Part shown: piece after piece, positions 54,243 to 64,000 of the stretch | Layout: each line of letters begins with the position of its first letter | Numbering within the stretch: the stretch's first letter is position 1 | Source: Microcyclospora pomicola | Lineage: Eukaryota; Ascomycota; Dothideomycetes; Capnodiales | DNA: 64,000 nt | NCBI GenBank assembly: GCA_002786065.1 | Contig: NHNY01000001.1 | Location: 558,001 to 622,000 of the forward strand | Direction: 5' to 3' | The notes under the pieces: model-generated | What the model was told of the DNA's origin: nothing | Seen by the model: only the letters and a program-made list of their open reading frames with translations | Database searches by the model: none | Program-made: the position numbers and the translations under genes

Positions 54243-55840
54243 ATGTGTCCGGTACCTGAAGAGACCAACGGCCACGCCAATGGCACCAATGGTCACGCCA
54301 ATGGCCACACCAACGGCAATGGAGCATCGAACGGCGATCGTTCCGATTACAAGTGAGTGCAATATGTCTTCATCCACCACTAGACATAACTAACGAACCT
54401 GTTTCACCCGCAGAGCATTCAAGACCAACCAGAACCTCCGCCCCCAAACCAACAACCCATACGCCCCGGTTCAGGACTACCTGAGCAATGTCGCCAGCTT
54501 CAAGATCATCGAGTCCACCCTCCGTGAAGGCGAGCAGTTCGCCAACGCCTTCTTCGACACCGAGACCAAGATCAAGATCGCTCTAGCCCTCGACGACTTC
54601 GGCGTCGACTACATCGAGCTGACTTCCCCCGCCGCCAGCGAGCAATCACGCAAGGACTGCGAGGCCATTGCCAAGCTGGGTCTGCGCGCCAAGACCCTCA
54701 CCCACGTACGATGTAACATGGAGGATGCCAAGATGGCCGTGGCGACGGGTGTTGACGGAGTGGATGTGGTCATTGGCACGAGCAGCCACTTGATGGAGCA
54801 CAGCCACGGCAAAGATATGACCTACATCAAGAACACCGCCATTGAGGTGATCGAATACGTCAAGTCACAAGGCAAGGAGATCAGATTTAGTTCCGAGGAT
54901 TCATTCCGAAGTGACTTGGTGGATCTCCTCACCATCTACAGCGCTGTGGACAAGATCGGCGTGAACCGAGTTGGTATTGCGGATACTGTTGGGTGAGTTT
55001 ATTATCTTCCACACCTTAGCAAGTCCCACACTAACACCCACCAGCTGCGCAACCCCAAGACAAGTCTACGACCTCGTACGGACCCTCCGCGGAGTTGTGA
55101 GCTGCGACATCGAGACTCACTTCCACAACGATACCGGCTGCGCCATCGCTAACGCGTATTGCGCTCTCGAGGCTGGTGCCACCCACATCGACACCTCGGT
55201 CATCGGAATCGGCGAGCGCAACGGTATCACCCCGCTCGGTGGTCTCATGGCTCGGATGATTGTGGCCGCCCCTGAATACGTCAAGGGCAAGTACAAGCTG
55301 GAGAAGCTGAAGGAGATTGAGGATTTGGTTGCAGAGGCTGTCGAGGTCAACGTGCCGTTCAACAACCCGATCACTGGATTCTGCGCGTTCACCCACAAGG
55401 CTGGTATTCACGCCAAGGCCATCCTCAACAACCCATCCACATACGAAATCATCAACCCTGCCGATTTCGGCATGAGTCGCTACGTCCACTTCGCCTCTCG
55501 TCTGACCGGCTGGAACGCCATCAAGTCACGTGCCGAGCAGCTCAGCTTAAACATGAGCGATGCACAGATCAAGGCCGTCACGGTCAAGATCAAGGCGCTT
55601 GCGGATGTTCGCCCTCTCGCCATTGACGACGCCGACAGCATTATTAGAAATTTCCACTTCAACCTCAGTGCAGAGAAGGAGCGACCGCTCCTCAATCTGA
55701 CCACGGAGGAGAAGAAGGCGTTTGTCAAGAAGGAGATGGAGTTGAATGGTGAGGCTGAGAAGGTGGCGATCGACGAGCAGGCTGATGCCGAAGCTCCCAT
55801 CCCGAAGGATGAGAAGACCTCGACCGTGACTGTCTCATAG
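54243..55840 (+). CDS. LYS21: homocitrate synthase
   Basis: First enzyme of the alpha-aminoadipate route of lysine synthesis: acetyl-CoA plus 2-oxoglutarate gives homocitrate. Exons 54243-54352, 54414-54992 and 55045-55840 (introns 61 and 52 nt) give 494 residues. The HMGL-like barrel shows [46 protein letters not shown] and [20 protein letters not shown] with the metal-binding His pair. The C-terminal half has [13 protein letters not shown] and the [14 protein letters not shown] regulatory region. The N-terminus is a low-complexity Asn-Gly-His tract encoded by short DNA repeats. The C-terminus has no peroxisomal signal. The symbol could equally be LYS20 or lysA. A TGACTCA element stands upstream. 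Confidence 0.96.
54264..54321 (+). repeat. imperfect ~18-21-bp tandem repeats coding Asn-Gly-His
   Basis: Copies such as ACCAACGGCCACGCCAATGG and CACCAATGGTCACGCCAATG give [19 protein letters not shown] in the homocitrate synthase N-terminus. The frame is kept. It lies outside the catalytic domain. Confidence 0.8.
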
Positions 55841-56412
55841 GTTGAGTGGTGCTTGGGAATGGAAAATCAGGTGATTGCAGGAGTATTGGCGAAGATGAAT
55901 CATGACCGGCGTTCATTTCTTCTCTCCTCGCGCACATCCAAAAGGCGGAGCTCAGGTTTGGAACGAGGCTTCCCAGATTACCTGTATTATGTTTCTCTCC
56001 AGCCATGCATATTGAAAATGATACTCTTTGAAATGCACCTAACCAGCCTCAACTTTTCGATTTGTCTCTTCGATTTTCCTATCTGACAGCATCTTTTATC
56101 TCGCAAAGCCTCGAGGATGTCAGTCCAGACATAACTAATGCTACTCCTTTCGTCCGTTCATTGCGACACAATGGAAGTCATAGGCTGGCACTGTTGGATA
56201 CAGAATTGAAATGAGGTGGAGTCATAAATGTTCTTGTGGAAGTGACATGGAGCGCTGACGTAATCGAGACTTGTGGTGCCTTACACGGTGTCGAGCTTCA
56301 CATGCTTGAAACAGCTTATAGGGAGTAGTCCGTGCTGTGCTCCAACAGTCTTCATCCTTTTGACTTCATAGCCTCGTAGTGAGAATACATACTCCACGAG
56401 CGCTGATTCATC
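55841..56412. other. intergenic spacer
   Basis: 3' flank of homocitrate synthase and CSN1 promoter. No gene or repeat was seen. Confidence 0.6.
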
Positions 56413-57899
56413 ATGGACTTACCTGCACCAACCTTCGACCTAGACATCTGGCTGGCTAACTATGAAGGTCCATTTGTCTGCACCGTCACACGGGAAGACA
56501 TCGCTGACCCTCCACAGGCGTCCTCGTCCCATTCCGCCTAGCACACGTAGCTGCACGATGTTCTTCACTCGCCCGACAGAGTCTCTCCCTCGCTCTGCCT
56601 CTCGCCAAGCAAGGCAAGGACGTGCAGGTTTACGGCAAGCTCTGCGACCTCGCCGCGCAGCAAGGGCACAACGACCTCCAAACGCCCGATCAGGAATGGA
56701 TGTCGAAGCAGGAGGAGGCGAACAAGCGGGAGCTGAGTCGACTGGAGGGCGAGCTGCGCGGGTACAAGAACAACCTCATCCGCGAGAGCATCCGCATGGG
56801 CCAGGAAGACCTCGCGTCACATCAACTGGCCACGGGCGGTCCAGCCTTCGATCCGAGCAATGCAGTTTCATCCCAGTCGAGCGCCGGGTATAATGCCGCG
56901 TACCAAGCGTTTGGCCGGATGCGCGATTACTGTAACACCCCGACGCATATCGCGAGCATGACCTTGCGGCTGTTGTATACCAATATCGTCCATGCCGTGT
57001 CGGTGCAGTCGAGCGGGAACAACGCGGCCATCCAGCTGGGGAATGTTCTTACCAATGCTGGCCGATTACGGACTGTGGGTGTGCGGGAAGAGGAGCAGGT
57101 CAGACTGACCCCGATCGCCTATGTGAGTATGGGGATTGCACATCTGGGCCATGGCAATTACGGGGAAGCGGCGAGTGCGTTCCTCGCGACGCCGTTTGGA
57201 TATCGTGAGCTCGGCGCTGTGCACTCGATGGACTTTTCGAAGCTCGTGGCGAGCCCGAACGATGTGGCGATCTACGGTGGCTTGTGTGCGCTGGCCACGC
57301 TGTCTCGCCAGCAGCTCCTGGAGGATGTACTTGGAGGCAACTTCCGTGCCTTCCTCGAGCTCGAGCCGCACATGCGCAAGGCCATCTCTCTATACACGAC
57401 CGCGAAATACCAAGCCTGCCTCGCCACGCTACGGCACTACTACAGCGACTGGAACTTGGACGTCTTCCTCGGCGCCGCCATCCCCTCTTCACCGACCTTC
57501 CAATCCCACGTTGACGCGTTGTTCGCGCGCATCCGCGAGAAGAGCATCACGGCATACTTCTCCGCCTTCTCCGAAGTGTCTCTCGCCGCCCTCACCACCA
57601 CCTTCCCTCCCACCTCCACAGCCCCCGACGCGATGGAGCGCGAGGTGTTGTCCCTGATATCGTCTGGCGCATTGAACGCCCGCCTGGACGTCGTCAACTC
57701 GATCCTCATCGCGCCTCACCGCGAAACGCGCGCAGAAACTCATGCCAGCGCCAAAGCCGCCGCGGAGGAGATCGAACGGAATCTCTTACTCAGGCTGCAC
57801 CGGGTCAATGTCTCGTTGGCGTCGATGGAGCTCACGCGGCCGAAACATTGGGGGGAGGCGACGGTGGGGAACGGGGGAGGGCAGTGGGGGGCTGTTTGA
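56413..57899 (+). CDS. csnA: COP9 signalosome subunit 1
   Basis: Subunit 1 (CSN1/GPS1) of the COP9 signalosome, which removes Nedd8 from cullins and in filamentous fungi affects development and light response. Exons 56413-56467 and 56518-57899 (50-nt intron, weak GTCCAT donor, good GCTGAC branch) give 478 residues. The junction yields YEGVLVPFRLAHVAARC, and without it the N-terminus is lost. Conserved blocks are MRDYCNTPTHIASMTLRLLY, AYVSMGIAHLGHGNY and DVAIYGGLCALATLSRQQLL (start of the PCI domain), with RIREKSITAYFSAFSEVSL in the winged-helix part. The C-terminal tail is Gly-rich and short. The acceptor choice is firm; the donor is unusual but in phase. Confidence 0.93.
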
Positions 57900-59449
57900 G
57901 CTGGCACTTTACGAGTGACAGGCGTGGTAATGCAGTGGCATGGCGTGGCATAGCATAGCATGGAAGGGGGGTTGGTTCTTGCTTTACGATATCGGCATGC
58001 TAGTGATGAGAAACGTATCTTCTTTGATGATCACATGAGTTATCTGTATTGTATGCGTGGTGTTGCTGGTGAGGTTATAGACTGCTCACCTAGGGTGGGC
58101 GAGTAAGTCGGTTAAGCCCTGAGCGTAGAAGTGCATAGTGCCTCTCGCGCCTCTTCCTGAGACCCACCGAATCTCTCACATTACTACCTATATACTCGTT
58201 GCTAGGATATCCGCTTTCACGAAACTCGTCTTGTGAACCTATCGGCTGGCCAAAGAGCCAAGCCGTTTGCCATCGAGTATACCGTATACGTTACATGTAC
58301 AGACCATGCGGTTCGGGGAAAGGTCATACTCATTCCACACCCACATGAACCGCCCGGCTTTCTGTTCCGAGCCGTGGATGCGATCATGTCCTTTGTTACT
58401 ATCCTCACTTGCTGTACCATTGGGTGGATGGTGGCTGGACCTGCTGACGAGACTTCCTCCCTCGGACGACATGCACAACCTCTGATCTAATACATGATCA
58501 ATATTGAGTTACAGTATAGACATGGGCGGCTCTGCGGGATGATGGCATGACGCTACACCCGTGGATGAACGATGGCGAAGCTGTCCCTCCTCAAAATAGG
58601 TATATCATGGCCTCAAGGACGACGATCCGATGGACTGCAGCACACTCGCCAAGGAGCTATCATGTGTTGGTAAGTAGCAAGGCTTATTGGCGGCGCAGCA
58701 GCAGAGTGAGGACCAGCCGGTGGAAAAACCTGCTTCGATCCTTCATCCCACCGTGCCACTCTCCGCCATACCGCACTGCCCCATGGGAGGAAGAGGTTCG
58801 ACGTTGTCGTCACCGTCTGGGACCGGCAGGCGGGAATCCTTGGAGCGGGCTTGGCATGCGCAGCTGGATGTCATGCGGTGAGCGTTGCCCGACGATGATG
58901 AGGCTTCTTTCTCTGGTGCTGCCGCCGAGAGTCGACAAGCATTTCGAGGGGCTTGATGGGCTGGGATGTACTGATCTTCGGCGTCTATTTACTTGCTCGA
59001 TCTTCTTGATGTCAACGCCATGTGATGCTGGGCCATCAGTCGGTCATTTCAATCACACGCGACTCTCGGCAACGTCAGACTCCTCCACGGCGCATAACGT
59101 CATCGGCATCAGCCCTGGCCGCTGATTTGCTGCGTGCGGGTCTTGTCCTTCCTTCACCCGCCATTCCGCTTCCCCACATCGTCCAACTCTGTCGGCTGAC
59201 TGCCGCCGCTAGAGAGGTGACGTTCACTGACATGATTTATCTTTACGCAGCCTGCCGTCACTTCACCCGTCAGCTCGTCCTCTTCGTCTCTTGATGAGAT
59301 TTCATCTGCATTTTTAGAGCCACACCTCATCTCGCGATACATGTCTTGTATGGATACGCATCTGAACATAGTCACCATCTGATTTCTGCATAAGCACCTC
59401 CACCTCTACATCGCGCGCCTGCACGGCTGGCCGCGCATCTTCCACCACC
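57900..59449. other. 1.5-kb intergenic region
   Basis: Between two + strand genes. Small GGCAT/AGCAT repeats at about 57930-57962. Frames of 60-190 codons overlap on both strands without domains. The right end is the promoter of the DHA1 transporter. Confidence 0.5.
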
Positions 59450-61554
59450 ATGGCCGCGCCACATACTCAGGCCCGGTTCGCCGAAGACCCGGCGCAGGTC
59501 ATGAACGAGTCGGACCTCCACCGTGCGAATGAGCTCCTCGAAAAGGACAGCGAGGGGGATGGGTCCTCGAATGACATGCGCGGCAACAACCTCGAACAGC
59601 TCGGCACGTACGACAAGTACGAGCTCACTGAAGCGGACTGCTATGATGAACTGGGCTTTGGATTTTCCAGCGCCAAGAAATGGTACATCCTCACCATCAT
59701 CTTCATCGTCCAGGTGTCGATGAACTTCAACACCTCCCTCTACTCGAACGCCATTGATGGGTATGGTGGTGGCATCACGGAAGAGTATGGGGTGAGCGCA
59801 CAAGCGGCTCGTGTCGGTGCTGCAATCTTCCTCATCACGTATGCCTTTGGCTGCGAGCTGTGGGCTCCTTGGTAAGTTTCCACATTCCCAGAGTCTTCGC
59901 AGGCTCGGGCTCATCTCAAACAGGTCTGAGGAGTTCGGTCGCAAGCCCATCCTGCAGCTCAGTCTGTTCTTGGTCAACATCTGGCAATTACCGGTTGCAC
60001 TCGCACCAAACTTCGCCACCATCCTCGTCGGTCGTGCTTTGGGTGGTCTTTCTTCCGCTGGTGGCTCCGTCACGCTCGGTATGATTGCCGACATGTGGGA
60101 CGCCGACACACAACAATACGCGGTGGCTTATGTTGTATTCTCATCCGTTGGTGGATCCATCTTGGGTCCGATCGTTGGTGGCTTTGTTGGACAGTACTTG
60201 ACTTGGAGGTAAGTGTCGTGGTGTGTATGAGCTTGATTGAACCTGCTGACATGCGGAACAGATGGTGTATCTGGATTCAGCTCATCTTTGGCGGCGCCAT
60301 CCAGCTTCTCCACTTGTTCACCGTCCCTGAAACCCGTTCGAGCCGCATGCTGAACAACATCGCCAAAAAGCGCAGAAAGGAAAACCCGGGTTCCAACGTT
60401 TGGGGTCCTGACGAGCTGGTCCCGGTCAGAGATCGTCTTTCCGCCAAGGAGATATTCATCACTTGGGGCCGACCGTTCAAAATGTTCTTGACCGAGCCTA
60501 TCGTTCTGGTCTTGTCTTTGCTTTCTGGCTTTTCCGACGCCCTGATCTTCATGTTCATCCAGTCATTCGCCCTGGTGTACAAGCAGTGGGGGTTCAGCAC
60601 CTCGCAGATCGGATTGGCTTTCATGTAAGCTTAAGCATCACAAATCTTGGGGATACCTACTGACCAGCATTCCAGTCCGATTGGTGTCGGCTACCTTCTA
60701 GCCTGGTTCCTTTGGATTCCGTTCATTCAGCGCAACATCAAGGAGCGCAGAGCCAAGCCGGACGACGAGCGCGCACAATTCGAGTCTCGGCTGTGGGGTC
60801 TACTTTACACTGCTCCATGCCTTCCCATTGGTCTCATCGGGTTCGCTTGGACAATTCAAGGGCCGCCGACTACACCGTGGATCGCATCCATGATCTTCGC
60901 GGCCATTGTCGGCATTGCCAACTACTCTGTAAGTCTCTTATCTACCACAAAATTTGATCACCTTGCTGACTGCTTCAGATCTACTTTTCCACCATCGACT
61001 TCATGTTGACAGCATACGGAGAATACTCCGCATCAGCAACAGGTGGCAACGGCTGGGCGCGTGACTTCCTGGCTGGTGTGTTGACCGTTCCCGCGACCCC
61101 CTTCTTCGCGAACATTGGAGCGGAAAGCGGCAACAACCTCGAGTACGCCTCGACGATTCTTGCTTGTATCTCGTTCGTCTTGGTTCTTGCGGTCTACGTC
61201 ATCTACTGGAAAGGCCCTGTTCTTCGCGCACGCTCGCCGTTCGCGCAAGCTTTGGCAAAGGAGCACAAAGGTGCTGCGGAGCGACGGCAGTCTAGCGTTG
61301 GTGGTAAGTCGAGTTCTCCTTTTCCTGAAGTGTTGAGATCGTGTGCTGACCAGACTTTTGCTCGTACAGGCAACGGCGCTCGCCCGGAAATGGGTGGACG
61401 GTCGTACAGCCAGCAGAACCGCTTCTTCGGCCAGACGCGCTCGACGCGCAGCACCCCTGCTGCGTCGCGCAACAACTCGGTCACGAATCTGGCCCAGCGC
61501 CAGCGCAAAGCGAAGATCGGCAACGGAGAGATGGCCGAGAAGCAGACGGTCTAG
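59450..61554 (+). CDS. MFS transporter, DHA1 (polyamine/drug) type
   Basis: Twelve-span DHA1 antiporter of the same subfamily as the gene at 6296-7960. Six exons: 59450-59871, 59924-60208, 60262-60624, 60676-60928, 60979-61303, 61370-61554. They are in phase and give 610 residues. The long acidic N-terminal tail ends in SSAKKWYILTIIFIVQVSMN (TM1). SEEFGRKPILQLSLFLVNIW is the loop 2-3 signature; SVGGSILGPIVGGFVGQYLT lies in TM5. The C-terminal YWKGPVLRARSPFAQAL resembles the paralogue. A Ser/Arg/Gln-rich cytosolic tail follows. The last intron (61304-61369) is 66 nt, open and in frame, so its retention would add 22 residues without a stop. The ATG has a good context (CACCATGGCC). Confidence 0.9.
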
Positions 61555-61979
61555 ATTTGGTACGGGTGTGAAGATCTGCCGTGCATCTCGTGCGCTTGGT
61601 TGCATCGCTAGCAGAGTATATACTTGGTATGACCATTACGCTTTGGGGTATTAATGCAAGAGTGATTTGCTACGTCCGTCCCAGCCTGTTCGAATATATA
61701 TTCACGTACATGCCCTGTCGTGCACGAGTCACAGAATTCTCTTGAAATGTAGATCTCATGGAGCTTAGAAACAAACCTTACGCTCCAGCGATGACTCAAC
61801 TCTTGCAAGTCCACATCTCTGATCTTAACCCACACGCTAATACACTATCCATCAAAACGCCCACACACGCAAAAGCCATCGACCATCTACCTCCCGCGTC
61901 CGAATCTCGACTGCTTGACCCTAACCCCTTTTCTCTCCGCTAAGCAGCTCTACTCCCCCGCTGTCCCCTCACTCCGCGA
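61555..61979. other. convergent intergenic spacer
   Basis: 3' flanks of the DHA1 transporter and the small low-complexity gene. Nothing else was seen. Confidence 0.55.
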
Positions 61980-62733
61980 CTAAGAAGCCCTCCGGAAATC
62001 ACACAGCAAAATCCCTCGTGCCGGCGCGGGTGTTGAATGGGAACGTGGCGTCGGCCTGCGCTGTGTATGCGCGTGCGCATGTCCTGCTGGTGGAGGAGGA
62101 GGTGAGAATGAGGGTGAGAGTGAGGATGAGATGGTGGGCGGGGGTGGAGGTGGTGTTTGTGTGCTGTTTGGCCCTTGGTGGTTGTGGTAGTACTCGGGGT
62201 AGTTGTTGGGCTCGTTGAGATGGTCGGGATGGTCGGGTTCGTCGATGTCCATCGCTGTCTCCACAGGAGGAGGAGCAGGAGCCGCAGGGGTTGTGGACCA
62301 GCTGTATGACACCGCGTCACGGAACCTAAGACGTAAGATGCAATGGTCAGTCAAGTCTTCTTCTCGCAACACATGTACAGATCTGAATATGGATATGAAT
62401 GGAGAGATACACGCCACATTCTCCACCCATCAGCATCAATATCGTCTTTTCCAAAACACAAGAAAAAAGGAAAGGAGAGACTTACGCCGCCACCCCTTGT
62501 CCTACGAATCGTGGCTCCGGCGATACTTCCGGCGAGTAGCGTCGTCTCGTCTTCTTCGTCCCGCGAGTGAAGCAATTGTGCTCCTCATCATCGGCAGGAT
62601 GGTGGTTCTGATAGTCGCTGTCGCTGTCACTATCGCTGTGGTCGAATTTCCGCTTGTTGCCACTACTGCTGCTACTGTTGCAGCTGGATCCTCGCAATTG
62701 GGAAAAGAAAGGGTTGGCGAGCTTCCAGAGCAT
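61980..62733 (-). CDS. low-complexity small protein, function unknown
   Basis: Not recognised. Two frames join cleanly: exon 62733-62486 and exon 62325-61980 over a 160-nt intron with GTAAG donor, CTGAC branch and TTAG acceptor, giving 197 residues. The N-terminus (MLWKLANPFFSQLRG) could be a signal anchor or short amphipathic helix. Then come Ser-rich, NKRKFDHSDSDSDSD and TKKTRRRYSPEVSPEP, which suggests a nuclear or phosphorylated protein. The second exon is Pro/His-rich. Support comes from the shared phase and intron signals. The composition is biased enough that the frame could be accidental, and the intron is long for this window. Confidence 0.45.
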
Positions 62734-63544
62734 TTTTGCTTTCCCCTTTATTCTTTCGAGGTTTTTGGGATGTTCTGCTGTTTTGCTTCCTTTTGCTTTT
62801 GAAGTTTTGGTCGTTTGATGTCGAGTCCCGAATGTAGTGAGACGGAAATAAGTGGAATTGACCAGGAGAATTCAGCTGTCGAATCCTAATGACGGAAGCT
62901 GGACAAGATGACTGAGTATGATACCTAGGCTGTGTTATGGTATTGTGGCCAATCCGTTGCGATCAGATGGTGATACAGGAACAGTGAACCACCGTAATGT
63001 GAAGTGTTAAGGTATGTATGTGAATGATCTGAAGGGTCGAGTTATAACGACAGTGTAGTAGTGGATAAGGCACAATGAATAACGCGAATGCTTTCAGATC
63101 AACGAGACTGAATTCGACATGTACGTATGTATGAAGTCTAAGGTCTCACTTCAAAGCATAAGGTATACAGCTGACAATGGCGGAGTGGAGTTGAGTGGCT
63201 GGGAGACAGAGCAGCAGCACGAAAACGGTTACGCGAGCGCGTTCTCGAAGCTTTCGAAACTTTAAAATTTTGGCGTAGGAGTCGCGTTTTGGTGGTAGTT
63301 GTCGGGGCTGCACTTCATTCACTCATTGGAGCAGCATCGAGTATTAATTTTCATCATTTCTGTCTTTGGGGCGTTGCGTTGAGAGATGGTCAAACGACGG
63401 GGATGTTGACCGTAAGTGAAGCCAGAGACATGTGTGTGCTGCAGTCTCGCTTCACAGCAGGGGAGGGAATATGGTCGAAGCAATAAAATAGAACCCACAT
63501 TTTTTCATCATTCATCATCGTACACACGCTATGTATTCTACCAC
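62734..63544. other. intergenic region
   Basis: Between the small low-complexity gene and the S28 peptidase 3' end. No domain-bearing frame, RNA gene or repeat was seen. Confidence 0.5.
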
Positions 63545-64000
63545 CTACGCCGTCCAAGGATGACCACCGTGATGGCCCCTCCTGCCCGGCCACTCAGCGA
63601 CCCACGCCTCGAGCTGTGCGAGCTCTTTATCAATCACCGCCTGGCAACCCGCATTCGCCACGCCGTTCCGCGTAATGAGGCCGCTGGTGTGGAACCCGCC
63701 GGGCACGACGTTGACGGGGACTTGGGCGGTGCTCTTCAAGGGCCCGCCTGGTCGTTCTTCCGCGCTGACGCCCGACTCGCGCCATGGGTCTGAGCCGCCG
63801 TTGGCGTAGATCAGACGGGTGCTGTTGTCAATGAACCAACCCGCGGTGTAGGCGTTCACATCCGCCTCGGTCTTGCCAGCGGCGATGCCGTATGTCTCGC
63901 CGTTCGGGCCCTCGGGAAAGTAGAGACCGCATTGCCGGATCCAGTACTCGGCGTCGACGAGGCGGGAGACGATGCTCGGACGGCCGGCGGGGGCGCCGTC
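63545..64000 (-). CDS. serine carboxypeptidase S28, C-terminal part
   Basis: C-terminal ~151 residues of a secreted S28 (lysosomal Pro-X carboxypeptidase/DPP7-like) serine peptidase; the 5' part lies beyond the window edge. Visible features are QCGLYFPEGPNGETYG, NAYTAGWFIDNSTRLIYANG with GSDPWRESGVS just after (the conserved Asp of the triad), and VPGGFHTSGL, which holds the catalytic His. The frame is open from the window edge to a TAG at 63545-63547. The end PGRRGHHGGHPWTA is an unconserved tail. Such enzymes are acid peptidases exported by many filamentous fungi. Confidence 0.9.
   Translation of the reverse strand, partial: DGAPAGRPSIVSRLVDAEYWIRQCGLYFPEGPNGETYGIAAGKTEADVNAYTAGWFIDNSTRLIYANGGSDPWRESGVSAEERPGGPLKSTAQVPVNVVPGGFHTSGLITRNGVANAGCQAVIDKELAQLEAWVAEWPGRRGHHGGHPWTA

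Overview
The window looks like nuclear DNA of a filamentous ascomycete, most likely a Dothideomycete of the Mycosphaerellales/Capnodiales type. The basis is family-level recognition only: compact genes on both strands, short introns of about 44-93 nt with GTRNGT donors and CTRAY branch sites (one 160-nt exception), fungal forms of clathrin, glycogen debrancher, homocitrate synthase and CSN1, and Zn2Cys6 and DHA1 families. No RNA genes, CRISPR arrays or intact transposons were found.

Layout. 0-9 kb is transport and secretion: an apparently damaged secreted alpha/beta hydrolase (1.5-2.9 kb), a monocarboxylate-type MFS permease, a GT8 glycosyltransferase, a DHA1 MFS transporter and, divergent from it, an FKBP12 prolyl isomerase with a possible mitochondrial form. 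9-22 kb holds three genome-maintenance genes (Mgs1/WRNIP1 ATPase, meiotic MSH4, Chk2/Rad53 kinase) mixed with a Zn2Cys6 regulator, the tRNA m1A58 methyltransferase catalytic subunit and histidinol-phosphatase. 22-36 kb is housekeeping: glycogen debranching enzyme, the ribosome assembly factor Rsa4 and clathrin heavy chain.

36-41.8 kb differs from the rest. It has no intact gene and carries a 115-bp tandem duplication, a degenerate ~13-bp satellite, a decayed DEAH/SNF2-like helicase gene with ten exact-length 21-bp repeats in its reading frame, and a near-palindrome made of an inverted copy of part of that gene.

41.8-64 kb returns to conserved genes: pyruvate carboxylase (eight exons, one GC-AG intron), mitoribosomal DAP3/mS29, a PIF1-type helicase fused to a PHD finger, a PrpF-family isomerase, a small conserved unknown, homocitrate synthase with a TGACTCA element upstream, COP9 signalosome subunit 1, a second DHA1 transporter, a low-complexity small gene, and the 3' end of an S28 serine carboxypeptidase cut by the window edge.

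Most neighbours are functionally unrelated, as expected in a fungal genome. Points most worth checking are the PHD-PIF1 fusion, the 17-bp triplication that shifts frame in the hydrolase, the two-start FKBP gene, and the repeat-laden helicase relic. Exon borders were placed by eye from splice signals and frame continuity, without transcript data.
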